DNA of 64,000 nt from DDH964 sp963806685 (lineage in GTDB: Bacteria; Desulfobacterota; Desulfuromonadia; Desulfuromonadales; DDH964): the NCBI GenBank assembly GCA_963806685.1, contig CAWDZB010000006.1:1-64000 (forward strand), given 5' to 3'. Positions 51,763 to 61,313 of the stretch are shown here, piece by piece (the first letter of the stretch is position 1; every line of letters starts with the position of its first letter). Below the pieces are notes generated by a model. The model ran no database searches, was not told where the DNA came from, and saw only the letters and a list, made by a program, of their open reading frames with translations. The position numbers and the translations under genes were made by a program.

Positions 51763-53016
51763 TCAAGCATCTCCAATCGCTTTGGAAATTCCTGTTTTTC
51801 GAACCCGCTCCGCGGTTGTCACGGGAAGCCGCAGCAGCATGATTTCGACCCGGTCGCCCGCGGCCAGATCGGGGCTGCCGCTCGGCACTGGCAGCAAGGC
51901 CTGGACGTCCTGTAGGCTGCGGGTTTGCCCCGAACCCTGGCGCTGCGAGGGGAAAAAATGCAACTCACCCGCCTCGCTGGAAAGGCGCCCCCAAAGGAAC
52001 TGCTGGCGGCTGCCTCCCCCCCGGATCGTTTCTGTAAGGGTAACGCGGAGTTTAGGCATCAAGGGGTCTCGATGGCCGGCGAGTATTCGCAGGGCCGGGC
52101 GCACGAAGAGTTCGAAGGTGGCGGCGGTTGCGGCCGGGTTTCCCGGAAGCCCGAAGCAGGGCAGGTTTTCCAAGAGACCGAAAAGTACCGGTTTGCCAGG
52201 CTTCACCGCGACCTTCCAGAATTTCCGTACAAAGCCGCGGCAATTCAGCGTTTGCTGGACCAGGTCCTTCTCCCCGACCGAAACACCCCCGGTAGAGAGG
52301 ATCAGATCGGCCCCCTGCGCTTGGTCAAGAATCCGACCCAAATCCTCCCCGCGGTCGGCACCGATGCCGAGGGGGATCGGCTGGCAACCACATTCGGCCA
52401 GGCGGGCGAGCAGGTACTGCAGATTGGAATTGACGATCTGGCCCGGTCCCGGCTCCTCTCCCAGATCGACCAGCTCGTCGCCGGTGGAAAAGACGGCTAC
52501 CCTGGGACGTGGATGAACCTGAACCCGGTCGATCCCGGCGCCTGCCAGCAGGCCGACGGCACCGGCATCCAGCACTGTTCCCGCTGCCAGCAGCGGTTCA
52601 TCGCGGCGATACTCCTCGCACCGGTAGCGGACATGCTGTCCTTTAACCACTAGCTCCTGCACGAACAGCGTCTCACCTGAGACTTCGGTCTCCTCCACCG
52701 GAACAACACTGTCGGCACCGGCTGGCAACGGTGCTCCGGTGGTGATCTGGATGGCCTCTCCGGACTGCAGACTGCCGTCAAAGGGGTGGCCGGCATAGGA
52801 ATGGCCGACGATCTTCAAGCTCCTTTTCCTATCCGCCGCAGCCGCGGCCAGGGCGAAACCGTCCATCGCCGAATTGTCCCAACGGGGCATATCCCAGCGG
52901 GCGGTGGCCGGTGCGGCTAACACCTGGCCGACGGCCAGGCCAAGAGGAATGGTTTGGGCGGGGAGCGGGTTGACCGCCTCCATGACCTGTTGCAGGGCCT
53001 GCTCGTAAGTCAGCAT
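51763..53016 (-). CDS. moeA: Molybdopterin molybdenumtransferase
   Basis: 417 residues; inserts molybdate into adenylylated molybdopterin. WDNSAMDGFALA near residue 46 and STGGVSVGEKDLV near residue 240 are the MoeA signatures; FGLPGNPAA follows. Overlaps modC by seven bases. Confidence 0.93.
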   Translation of the reverse strand: MLTYEQALQQVMEAVNPLPAQTIPLGLAVGQVLAAPATARWDMPRWDNSAMDGFALAAAAADRKRSLKIVGHSYAGHPFDGSLQSGEAIQITTGAPLPAGADSVVPVEETEVSGETLFVQELVVKGQHVRYRCEEYRRDEPLLAAGTVLDAGAVGLLAGAGIDRVQVHPRPRVAVFSTGDELVDLGEEPGPGQIVNSNLQYLLARLAECGCQPIPLGIGADRGEDLGRILDQAQGADLILSTGGVSVGEKDLVQQTLNCRGFVRKFWKVAVKPGKPVLFGLLENLPCFGLPGNPAATAATFELFVRPALRILAGHRDPLMPKLRVTLTETIRGGGSRQQFLWGRLSSEAGELHFFPSQRQGSGQTRSLQDVQALLPVPSGSPDLAAGDRVEIMLLRLPVTTAERVRKTGISKAIGDA

Positions 53017-54101
53017 GGCATCACTCCTGAATAGTTTTCGATACGGGCTTCTCGGGCTTTGAATACTGCCCAGAGGCGTTCTCCGGGCTGAGGCTCTCCC
53101 AGAGCCTGGTAGCCACGGCTGCTCATTTCTGCTACCAGCTTGTCCTTGTCGGCCAGGGTCAGGCGCACCCGGTCGCCCAGGATTACTGCATCGAGAACCT
53201 GCCCGTGCAGCAGGTTTTTGGGACAGCCCTCCGGCAATCGCCGGTGGAGCGCGATATTCCAGGGGGAAACGGTCAGGTACGCCGGGCCTGGCATCACCTG
53301 GTCGAAGGGGGCAAGAAAAGTGGAGCCGCCCGAGCTGCGAAAAACTGGTTTCCCCGAATCGGCGAAGACCTCGCCGGCAATGTAGTTGACTCCGACGAAA
53401 CGGGCGGCGAAGGCGGTTGCCGGGGCTCGCAGCAGTTGGTGGAAACTCCCCTGTTGGGCGATCCTCCCCTGTTCCATGACCGCGATCCGTTTGCGGAAGA
53501 AGGCGGCCTCCTCGATGTCGTGGCTGACCAGCAAGGTCGGGTTGTTCAGCTCGGCGAGGGTCCTCAGCAGCCAGGGCCGGATTTCATGTCGGGCCGAAGG
53601 ATCGAGCGCCGCCGTCGGCTCGTCGAGCAGAAGAAGTTCTGGATCGGTGGCCAGGGTTCGCGCCAGCGCCACCTTCTGCCGCTCCCCGCCCGAGAGGTCG
53701 GCAATGCTACGTCCGACAAGGTTCGCGATGCCGAGTTTCTCCAGCAGGGAATCGATACGTCTTTGGCGTTCGTATCGACCGACGCCCCGCAGCTTCAGGC
53801 CGAACCCGATATTGCCGCTGACATCCAGGTGCGGGAACAGGACCAAATCCTGAAAGAGAATGCCGATTCGCCGCTGTTCCGGAGGGAGGTCGATCCTTTT
53901 TTGGGCATCGTACAGGCAGCGTTCGCCGAGCAGGATCTTTCCACCTTGGGGCCGGTTGAGCCCGGCCAGCAGCCGCAGCAGGCTGCTTTTACCGGCGCCG
54001 TTCGGCCCGAGCAGTACGGTTATCCCGGATGGAACCGCCATCTCCAGGTCGAGAGTAAAATCCCCCTTCTGGTAGTTCAGTCGACAGCTCAGGTCCTTCA
54101 T
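53010..54101 (-). CDS. modC: Molybdate ABC transporter ATP-binding protein
   Basis: 363 residues. Walker A GPNGAGKSSLLR, Q-loop LFQDLVLFPH, signature LSGGERQKVALAR, Walker B LLLLDEPTAALD, switch His in LVSHDIEE. The C-terminal about 120 residues form a divergent TOBE-like domain. ATG 54101 has AAGG upstream at good spacing; ATG 54107 is possible. Confidence 0.9.
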   Translation of the reverse strand: MKDLSCRLNYQKGDFTLDLEMAVPSGITVLLGPNGAGKSSLLRLLAGLNRPQGGKILLGERCLYDAQKRIDLPPEQRRIGILFQDLVLFPHLDVSGNIGFGLKLRGVGRYERQRRIDSLLEKLGIANLVGRSIADLSGGERQKVALARTLATDPELLLLDEPTAALDPSARHEIRPWLLRTLAELNNPTLLVSHDIEEAAFFRKRIAVMEQGRIAQQGSFHQLLRAPATAFAARFVGVNYIAGEVFADSGKPVFRSSGGSTFLAPFDQVMPGPAYLTVSPWNIALHRRLPEGCPKNLLHGQVLDAVILGDRVRLTLADKDKLVAEMSSRGYQALGEPQPGERLWAVFKAREARIENYSGVMPC

Positions 54102-54889
54102 GCCCATCCTTCCCGCGGTTGCAGAACGCGCGCTGCGGCCAACAGCAGCAGGGAAATCAGCAGCAGCAGCGATCCGAGAGCAAAGGCCTGCTGCGGATCT
54201 GCCTCAAAGGCGGTGTAGAGCGCCAACGACAGGGTCTGGGTCCGTCCCGGCAGATTGCCGGCGAACAGGATGACCGCTCCGAACAGGCCGAAGCCTTGGG
54301 CCATAGCCATGACCCCCTCGGCGAACAAACCACGGCGAACCATCGGCAGGGCGACATGCCAGAAGGTCCGAAAAGGGCTGGCACCGAGCAATCGGGCGGC
54401 TTCTTCCAGTCTCCGATCGATGCCTTCGAAAAGGATCGAACTGCGCCTGACGAAAAAAGGGGTCACGACGAACAGGGTGGCCAGAACCACCGCCGTCAGG
54501 GTGAAAGGAATGCGCACGCCGATGCCGGCTAATACTTCGCCAAGAAGGCCCCGTCGGCCGAAGGCCAGCAGCAGGGCCAGCCCGGCAACCACCGGCGGCA
54601 TCACCATCGGCAATTCAAGCATAATCTCCAGGGTCCGCCGCACACGTCCTGTGCAGCGTGACAGCCCGTAAGCGGCGGGGAGTCCGAGCAGAAAGATCAG
54701 AGGCAGCGCCAACAGGAATGACAACAGCGTGATCCACAGGGCCATCAGCACCACGGAATTTCCCAAAAGGTGCACGAGTTCTGTCGGACTGCAGGCGAGC
54801 AGTAGGGCCAGAATCGGCAGCAGGATCAGGGTGCCGAGCAATAGGCCGCTTCCGACCAGCACCATTGAAAAGAGCCGCGGTCGTCTCAC
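54098..54889 (-). CDS. modB: Molybdate ABC transporter permease
   Basis: 263 residues, six TM helices. The EAA loop that docks with ModC is EEAARLLGASPFRTFWHVALPM-like near residue 165. Overlaps modA and modC by four bases each. Confidence 0.9.
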   Translation of the reverse strand: MRRPRLFSMVLVGSGLLLGTLILLPILALLLACSPTELVHLLGNSVVLMALWITLLSFLLALPLIFLLGLPAAYGLSRCTGRVRRTLEIMLELPMVMPPVVAGLALLLAFGRRGLLGEVLAGIGVRIPFTLTAVVLATLFVVTPFFVRRSSILFEGIDRRLEEAARLLGASPFRTFWHVALPMVRRGLFAEGVMAMAQGFGLFGAVILFAGNLPGRTQTLSLALYTAFEADPQQAFALGSLLLLISLLLLAAARVLQPREGWA

Positions 54890-55662
54890 CGGTCCTCCCC
54901 CATTTTTAGGCCGAAGCGGTCAAAGGTTTGTCGCGCCTCTTCACCGGACAGATAGTCGACAAACTCTGCCGTTTGCGCCGAGCCGCCACGAACCTTGGCC
55001 AGCGGATAAACAATGTGGGGAAGGTGGCGTCCCGGCAGGGGGATGGTTTGCAAGCGGCGTCCAGCACCGGCTACCAGGTCGCTCCGGTAGACGATTCCCG
55101 CATCGGCTTCACCGAGCAGCAGTTTGGTCAGGACCGCCTTCACTTGGTTTTCTTCGCTGACCACATTCCCCTCGATCCCTTTCACGAGTGCCGGACCGAA
55201 GGCTGGATCGGTAGCAAGTCCGGCAAAAAGTTGCCGAGTATACCGCCCTACCGGAACCTGCTGGTTGCCGATCGTCAGCAGCAGACCGGGTCGGGCGAGA
55301 TCCTTCATGCTCGTCACGGCTGGCTGCAGACCCTGGCGAACGGCAAGGGCGAGCTGGTTGCCGAGCAGGGGCTGCGGCGGAGAGACCAAGTCAAGGGTTT
55401 GAAGCCTTTCCATCGCTTGGCTGTTGGCGGAAAGGAACAGATCGGCTGGGGCGCCCTGCTCGATCTGGGTGGCCAGGGTTTGGCTGCCGGCAAAGTAAAG
55501 CAGGACCTTCGCATTCGGGTGGCGAGATTCGAAGTTTCTGGCCACTTCGCGCATCGCGTCGGTGAGCGATGAGGCGGCAAACACCGACAGCTCGCTGGCA
55601 CTGGCCAGCGGGACGAATGGCAAAAAAAACAGCAGAAACAGCAAGAGGCGAATCAGGGCCAT
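54886..55662 (-). CDS. modA: Molybdate ABC transporter substrate-binding protein
   Basis: 258 residues. Signal peptide 1-22 (ends ASAS). LSVFAASSLTDAMREVA at the start of the mature part and YFAGSQTLATQIEQGAPADLF are ModA oxyanion-site segments. Periplasmic. No lipobox Cys. Confidence 0.92.
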   Translation of the reverse strand: MALIRLLLFLLFFLPFVPLASASELSVFAASSLTDAMREVARNFESRHPNAKVLLYFAGSQTLATQIEQGAPADLFLSANSQAMERLQTLDLVSPPQPLLGNQLALAVRQGLQPAVTSMKDLARPGLLLTIGNQQVPVGRYTRQLFAGLATDPAFGPALVKGIEGNVVSEENQVKAVLTKLLLGEADAGIVYRSDLVAGAGRRLQTIPLPGRHLPHIVYPLAKVRGGSAQTAEFVDYLSGEEARQTFDRFGLKMGEDR

Positions 55663-56000
55663 GTCGCGAAGTGCTCCTCGAAAGCAAGATCGGCCTGGCG
55701 GTGGACCTGCTGCCGCAGCTCCCTGAATTGCTGGAGCAGTTTTTTGGCCTCCTGCGTGAGCAGGGTGGCGCCGCCGCCCTTGCCGCCAGCGCGCCGTTCG
55801 AACAGGGCAAAGGGGGCATGCTCTTCCATTGCCTGAAGTTGCGACCAGGCTTTACGGTAGGATATGCCGAGGGCTCGGGCCGCGGCATTGATCGAGCCGC
55901 TTTCTTCCAAAGTTGTCAACAGCCGATATCGGCCCCCACCGAGCAGGGGCAGACCGCGATATTCAAGCCAGACTTTGGAACGGACCCGAAATTCACTCAT
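55653..56000 (-). CDS. ModE N-terminal-type DNA-binding regulator
   Basis: 115 residues, consisting of the winged-helix domain only: SINAAARALGISYRKAWSQLQAMEE (HTH) and a Gly-rich wing RRAGGKGGGATL. The molybdate-binding TOBE/Mop domains of full ModE are absent. Probably regulates the molybdate genes around it; overlaps modA and mobAB. Confidence 0.85.
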   Translation of the reverse strand: MSEFRVRSKVWLEYRGLPLLGGGRYRLLTTLEESGSINAAARALGISYRKAWSQLQAMEEHAPFALFERRAGGKGGGATLLTQEAKKLLQQFRELRQQVHRQADLAFEEHFATWP

Positions 56001-57124
56001 CGCAGGAACCTGTCGACGATCAGCTCACAAAGGCCTTCGGCATCATTGATGTCATAGACCGGCACATCGAGTTCCAGGGGGCTGTCACTGGCAACGGCGA
56101 TTAGGGTCGGATCATGCTCCTGGCCGCGGCAGAGGAGCTGGGCACTTCGTTCCTGGCGGTGCACCTCGATTTTCGGCAAGCTGCTGCGCTTGAACCCCTC
56201 GGTCAGCACTATGTCGAGATCGCCGCAGTAGCTGGAGATCGTCTCGGTCAATTGGGGTTCAGCTTCCGGGGGGTTTTGCTTGACCATTGCGATCTGGGCC
56301 GGGGAGGTGATCAGCATGGTATCGGCCCCGGCGCGGGTCAACCGCCAGGAATCCTTCCCCTCGTGATCGATGCTGAAGCTGTGGGCATCGTGCTTGACGG
56401 CCCCGACCCGATAGCCGCGAGCCTTCAGGCCGGTGATCAGTTTTTCCAGCAGGGTAGTCTTGCCGGTGCCGCTTTTGGCAACAATCGAAACAACCGGTGG
56501 GGTCATGCATTCCTCCTTGATGCGTGCCAGATCCTGGGGGCTATTGACGTTGACCAGCGAGCGTTGCCAGCCCTCCGGCAGCTCCGGCGGATCGAGAAAA
56601 TGGATACTGATCCGTTGATAGAAATCGTAGATACGGAAGCGGTTCTGCTGCAGCATGGACTCCATTTGCGGCAGGCAGTTCTTGTGATAGAGGGCGAAGA
56701 CCGGTTCGTATCCCTCCGGGGTGCGCGGAACGACCGCATCATAGCCGTTGCGATGGGCCAGGAGCCGTTCTACGATACGGCTATCGGGAAAGGGCATGTC
56801 GCAGGGGGCGACGAAAATCCAATCGGTTTTCGCCGTTTTCAATCCGGTATGCAGCCCTCCCAAGGCGCTGCCTGGATAAATGTCCGGGATCGCCCGGAGT
56901 TCGGGGCCCGCCAGCTCGGGGCGGTCCCCGGCGATGAAGACGGTGGGAAAGAGCCGCAGCAGCAGCCTCAGGGAACGTTCGACCAGGCTTTGTCCGTTGA
57001 GCATAATCCTGGCTTTGTCCCGCCCCATCCGCCGGCTTTTACCCCCGGCCAGAAGCACACCGGTGACATCCGAGTAACGGTCGGTTGGGTCTTCTTCGCT
57101 GTGCGAAATCTGCATAACGCTCAT
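55997..57124 (-). CDS. MobA-MobB fusion, molybdenum cofactor guanylyltransferase/adaptor
   Basis: 375 residues. MobA part (about 15-200): LLAGGKSRRMGRDKA nucleotide loop, APCDMPF. MobB part (about 205-375): VAKSGTGKTTLLEKLITGL P-loop, VGAVKHDAH, VLTEGFKRS. Produces MGD, the cofactor form used by NarG. Fusion of the two is known in several lineages. Start may be ATG 57124 or 57115; neither has a strong RBS. Confidence 0.9.
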   Translation of the reverse strand: MSVMQISHSEEDPTDRYSDVTGVLLAGGKSRRMGRDKARIMLNGQSLVERSLRLLLRLFPTVFIAGDRPELAGPELRAIPDIYPGSALGGLHTGLKTAKTDWIFVAPCDMPFPDSRIVERLLAHRNGYDAVVPRTPEGYEPVFALYHKNCLPQMESMLQQNRFRIYDFYQRISIHFLDPPELPEGWQRSLVNVNSPQDLARIKEECMTPPVVSIVAKSGTGKTTLLEKLITGLKARGYRVGAVKHDAHSFSIDHEGKDSWRLTRAGADTMLITSPAQIAMVKQNPPEAEPQLTETISSYCGDLDIVLTEGFKRSSLPKIEVHRQERSAQLLCRGQEHDPTLIAVASDSPLELDVPVYDINDAEGLCELIVDRFLR

Positions 57125-57200
57125 CCAGAAAAAAGCGGCTGAGTACCGCTGTCATGATTTCCTCCCTCCACCTTGCGGCAGAGGGAGGGGAGAACCTTTT

Positions 57201-57617
57201 TTATGTTTCCAGTTCCTTGATCCGCTCGCGCAGTTCCTTCTCTTTGACCTTCTGCGCGGTGGTGTCGCGCATGATTGAGGCGATTCCCAACAGTTGTCCG
57301 TCATCATCCTTGATCATGACAATCGAGAAATCGCTGAACAGCCGCGCGCCGTTTTTATGTTGGGCCGGGACCGAAAGCAGGTCGCTGCCGTACTTGGTTT
57401 CGCCGCTGGCCATGACCTGGCGGTAGCCGTCCCAGTGCCGCTGGCGCAATTTCTCCGGGATGATCAGGTCGAGGCTCTGGCCGAGCGCCTCGGCGGCGCT
57501 GAAACCGAAGGTCGCCTCGGCGCCGGCGTTCCAAAGGCGGATGATCCCCTCGCGGTCGGCGAAAAGGATGGCGTCCGGAGCATGATCCACCAGGTTTTTA
57601 TAGATTCGGTTTTCCAT
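57201..57617 (-). CDS. Stand-alone PAS-domain protein
   Basis: 138 residues: one PAS domain (LVDHAPDAILFADREG, LWNAGAEATFGFSAAEALGQ, SDFSIVMIKDDDGQLLGIASIMRD) with a PAC segment, ending in a coiled-coil stub. No output domain. Eighteen bases after narK1; possibly senses redox or a small ligand and acts by protein contact. Confidence 0.85.
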   Translation of the reverse strand: MENRIYKNLVDHAPDAILFADREGIIRLWNAGAEATFGFSAAEALGQSLDLIIPEKLRQRHWDGYRQVMASGETKYGSDLLSVPAQHKNGARLFSDFSIVMIKDDDGQLLGIASIMRDTTAQKVKEKELRERIKELET

Positions 57618-57635
57618 GGGCTGCGTCCTTTGCGG

Positions 57636-59240
57636 TCAGGGGTTCTGAACGTAGGCGTTCTTGCGGGTATAGAACCACCAGTTGATGATCAGGCAGACGA
57701 AGTAGAAGATGGCAAAGCCGTAGAGAGCGTATTCCGGGGTGGTCGCCTTGATCTGCTCGCCGAATACCTTGGGGATGATGAAGGCGCCGTAGGCGGCGAC
57801 CGCCGAGGTCCAGCCGAGCACCGGTCCGGCCTGTTCCTTGTCGAAGATGATGGCGATGGAGCGGAAGGTCGAGCCGTTGCCGACGCCCGTCGCGGCGAAG
57901 AGGATGATGAACAGTGCCAAAAACGGGTAGAAGTAGGTCTCCGGGGTGGCCGAGGCATAGGCCGCCTTCATGAAGTAGGCGCAACCCAGGGCCGAGACGA
58001 TCATCACCATCGATACCCACTGGGTGACGATGGCACCGCCGAGCTTGTCGGCGATCTTGCCGCCGACCGGGCGGATCAGGGCGCCGATGAACGGTCCGGT
58101 CCAGGCGAACATCAGCGCGCTCGGCCCGTTGGGGTTGGGCGTGTTGTGGGTCATCACGCCGCCAACCAGAATATGGGAGAAACCGAAGATGACCTTGATC
58201 GACAGGGCGAAGGCGGCCGAGTAGCCGATGAAGGAGCCGAACGTCATGGTGTAGATGATAGTCATTGCCCAGGTGTGCTTGTTCTCGAAGATCTTGTACT
58301 GCCGGTTGAGGTTGGCCTTCAGCCCCCCCGAGGTCAGGTGCTTCATGCCGTAGACCGTGGCGACGATCACCAGCGGCAGCACGATCCATTTGCTCAGCAG
58401 GCCCAGTCCGACTGGCGGCGGCAGCATCAGGTAGAGACCGGCAACGGAGGTGACGAAGGCGATCAGCAGCAGGCCGCTGATCATGGCGAAGGACTTGCCG
58501 GTGGAGTCGACGTCGGGGGAGACGGTCTCGGTCTTGATGTTGTTCATGCCGAACCAGCCGGCGAAAGCCAGCGGGATCAGCAGCAGCAGCCAGACGTAGC
58601 CGGCATTCTGGATATAGGTCGCGGTGCCCGCCGGGATTTTGCCGATCAACGTGCCGCTGGTGTTGACCAGGGTCTGCGGCTTGCCGCCGAACAGGCCAAA
58701 GGTCATCACCAGGGGAATCAGGATCTGCATGGTGGTGACGCCGAAATTCCCCAGGCCGGCATTCAGCCCCAGCGAGGTGCCCTGCACCCGCTTGGGAAAG
58801 AAGAAACTGATGTTCGACATCGACGAGGCGAAGTTGCCGCCGCCGATTCCCGAGAAAAGCGCCAGCAAGTAGTAGACCTCGATCGGCGTCGCCGGATTCT
58901 GCAGGGCAAAGCCGGTACCCACCGCCGGAATCATCAGCAGGGCGGTGGTGAAAAATATCGTGTTGCGGCCGCCGGCGATGCGGATCAGGAAGGAGCTGGG
59001 GATGCGCAGGGTCGCGCCGGTCAGTCCGGCGATTGCCGAAAGGGTGAAGAGCTGCGACTGGCTGAACGGATAGCCTAGGTTGATCATCTGCACCGTGATG
59101 ATCCCCCAGTAGAGCCAGACGGCGAACCCGCAGAGCAGGCTGGGGATGGAGATCCACAAGTTCCGGTTGGCGATTTTCTTGCCTTCGGACTCCCAGAACT
59201 GCTCGTCCTCGACGTCCCAGTTGTGCAGGTTGACTGACAT
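57636..59240 (-). CDS. narK: Nitrate/nitrite MFS transporter, NarK type 1
   Basis: 534 residues, 12 or more TM helices. The nitrate signature GIGGGNFASSMSNISFFFP with GLNAGLGNFGVTTMQ is clear. Long soluble N terminus (HNWDVEDEQFWESEGKK) and a large central segment. Imports nitrate or exchanges it for nitrite. Confidence 0.92.
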   Translation of the reverse strand: MSVNLHNWDVEDEQFWESEGKKIANRNLWISIPSLLCGFAVWLYWGIITVQMINLGYPFSQSQLFTLSAIAGLTGATLRIPSSFLIRIAGGRNTIFFTTALLMIPAVGTGFALQNPATPIEVYYLLALFSGIGGGNFASSMSNISFFFPKRVQGTSLGLNAGLGNFGVTTMQILIPLVMTFGLFGGKPQTLVNTSGTLIGKIPAGTATYIQNAGYVWLLLLIPLAFAGWFGMNNIKTETVSPDVDSTGKSFAMISGLLLIAFVTSVAGLYLMLPPPVGLGLLSKWIVLPLVIVATVYGMKHLTSGGLKANLNRQYKIFENKHTWAMTIIYTMTFGSFIGYSAAFALSIKVIFGFSHILVGGVMTHNTPNPNGPSALMFAWTGPFIGALIRPVGGKIADKLGGAIVTQWVSMVMIVSALGCAYFMKAAYASATPETYFYPFLALFIILFAATGVGNGSTFRSIAIIFDKEQAGPVLGWTSAVAAYGAFIIPKVFGEQIKATTPEYALYGFAIFYFVCLIINWWFYTRKNAYVQNP

Positions 59241-59296
59241 CTTGGTTCCTTCCTTAAGTCATGCCGACAGGTTGCAATGCAAGGTCGGGCTGGTGG

Positions 59297-60598
59297 TTAC
59301 CTTGGGGCTTCAGCTTGGACGCTCGCCGGCGTCGGCGTTTTCTTCAGCACCCAGGCGAGCAGCAGCGAAGTCAGGGCCAGCACCGCGAAGATGACGAAGC
59401 CCCGGGCATAGCCGGTCGGTCCGAGCCGCTTGACGATCTCGCCGAGGAGCGGCGGAATGGCAAAGCCGCCGAAGGCTCCCAACCCGCCCACCCAGCCGGC
59501 TGCGCCGCCCACGGCATCGGGAACCTCCTGCGGCACCAGTTTGAAAACGGCGGCGTTGCCGATCCCCATGCCGACGGCCATCAAGACCTCGGCCAGCACC
59601 GACAGCGGCAGGCTTTGTGAGAAACCCATCAGCAGGGCGCCGGCCAACATGACGAGCATCGAGCCGATGGCGGTATTCTCTCCCCCGCTACGGTCGGCAA
59701 TGCGGCCGCCGAAGACCCGGATCAGCGAGGCCAGGATGGAATAGAGGGCGGTGAGAAACCCCGCCCGGACCGGGCTGACCTCGAAATAACTGGTCCAGTA
59801 GACCGGCAACCAGGCGGTCATGGCGATGAAGCCGCCGAAGGTGGTGAAATAGATGGCAACCAGCACCCAGGTTTTCCAGGTTCGCGCCGAGTGTGCCAGG
59901 CTGATTTTCAACGATCCGGCCGGAAACAGTTCCTGGGCATGTTCCCTGGCGGCGACCTTGGCCTGCTCGGGTGCGATCCCCTGGGCGACCAACTGGAAAA
60001 ACGGGGCATTCCTGCCGATCCAGAAATAGAGAACGGTACCCGCGGCCAGGAATATCAGCCAGGCCAGGTAGGACCCCCCCAGTTTCAGGCTGGCCAGCGC
60101 CAGGGGCAGCAGGAAGGAAAAGATCCCCGGCGCCAGGTTGCCGATCCCGGCGAAGATCCCCAGAGCCTGCCCCTGCTGCGCCATGGGATACCAGTAGGAG
60201 ACCTGGCCGATGCCGACCGAGAAGGTGGCGATGCCGCAGCCGCAGAGAACACCGAGCAGGAGGAGCAGCGGGTAGAGACCGGCGGTCATCCCCTCCGGGT
60301 AACGGGTGAAGATCACCAGGGTCAGACCACACATCCCGAGCAGGGAGAGGAGCATCAGCACCAAAAAGGGTTTGCGCCCGCCGGAGGTGTCGACCCAGGC
60401 GGCAAAAGGGATGCGCAGCAGCGACCCGGACAGGGCCGGGGCTGCGACCAGCAGGCCGATCTGCGCCGGGCTGAGGGGCATCACCTGTTTGAATTTGCCG
60501 GCGGTGGGTCCGAACAGGGCGACGGCGGCAAAGCCGAAAAAGAAACCGAGGGTCGCGCCGAACAGGCCGCTGGAGGGGGTCCCCTTGATCTGGTTCAT
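59297..60598 (-). CDS. narK: Nitrate/nitrite MFS transporter, NarK type 2
   Basis: 433 residues, 12 TM helices. Nitrate signature GCGIATFSVGIGQVSYWYP and GIFAGIGNLAPGIFSF. Different from the adjacent copy and closer to the short NarK class; two such genes in series often divide proton symport and nitrite antiport. ATG 60598 has GGAGGAG upstream; the longer frame overlaps narI. Confidence 0.92.
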   Translation of the reverse strand: MNQIKGTPSSGLFGATLGFFFGFAAVALFGPTAGKFKQVMPLSPAQIGLLVAAPALSGSLLRIPFAAWVDTSGGRKPFLVLMLLSLLGMCGLTLVIFTRYPEGMTAGLYPLLLLLGVLCGCGIATFSVGIGQVSYWYPMAQQGQALGIFAGIGNLAPGIFSFLLPLALASLKLGGSYLAWLIFLAAGTVLYFWIGRNAPFFQLVAQGIAPEQAKVAAREHAQELFPAGSLKISLAHSARTWKTWVLVAIYFTTFGGFIAMTAWLPVYWTSYFEVSPVRAGFLTALYSILASLIRVFGGRIADRSGGENTAIGSMLVMLAGALLMGFSQSLPLSVLAEVLMAVGMGIGNAAVFKLVPQEVPDAVGGAAGWVGGLGAFGGFAIPPLLGEIVKRLGPTGYARGFVIFAVLALTSLLLAWVLKKTPTPASVQAEAPR

Positions 60599-60626
60599 GG
60601 TCTGGCTCCTCCCTGGACAGGCGGAA

Positions 60627-61313
60627 TTAAATCCCGGTTTGCCGGCTGCGCTGCCGGTACCAGACCACCACCTGGTAAGGGCGCGCCAGGTAGCCGAGCG
60701 GCACACTGACGATGTGCACCAGGCGCGAGAAGGGGAAGATCGCCACCAGGACGAAGGCGTTGACCGCATGGAGTTTGACCACGGTTGGCAGGGCGGCGAG
60801 GTACTGCACCTGGGGATCGAGTTTGACCAGCGACCAGAGCCAGGGGGCGACGGTATGCAGATACCAGACCGAGCCCCAGCGCAGGGTCGAGGCGATGTAA
60901 ACGCCGGTCGCCACCTGCAGCAGCAGCGCCGCCAGCACCAACCAGTCCATGACCGAGGTGACCGCGGCGACCCGGGCGTTGCCGGCGCGGCGGACGATCA
61001 GCAACAGCACGGCGATGAGGGTGCTGACCCCCAGAGCCAGGCCGGTCACCTCCAGTGCGTAGAGTCGCGCCGGCTGTCCTAGCAACTCCCCCCAGCCGGC
61101 CGGGAAGAGGAAGGCCAGCAGGTGGGCGGTGAGGATCGCCAGGAGCGCATAATGCCAGGGGACGGAACCCCAGAAGAGCGCCCGGCTCTCCAGAAACTGC
61201 GAGGATTGGGAAGACCAGGAGTAGCGCTCTACGGCGTAGCGGTAGAACCCGACGGCAATCGCCAGGGCCAACGCCACATAGGGGAAAACACCAAACAGTA
61301 ATAGATTCGTCAT
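60627..61313 (-). CDS. narI: Respiratory nitrate reductase, gamma subunit
   Basis: 228 residues, five TM helices, cytochrome b that oxidises quinol. Heme-ligand histidines are in PWHYALLAILTAHLLAF and KLHAVNAFVLVAIFPFSRLVHI. Overlaps narJ by four bases. Confidence 0.93.
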   Translation of the reverse strand: MTNLLLFGVFPYVALALAIAVGFYRYAVERYSWSSQSSQFLESRALFWGSVPWHYALLAILTAHLLAFLFPAGWGELLGQPARLYALEVTGLALGVSTLIAVLLLIVRRAGNARVAAVTSVMDWLVLAALLLQVATGVYIASTLRWGSVWYLHTVAPWLWSLVKLDPQVQYLAALPTVVKLHAVNAFVLVAIFPFSRLVHIVSVPLGYLARPYQVVVWYRQRSRQTGI

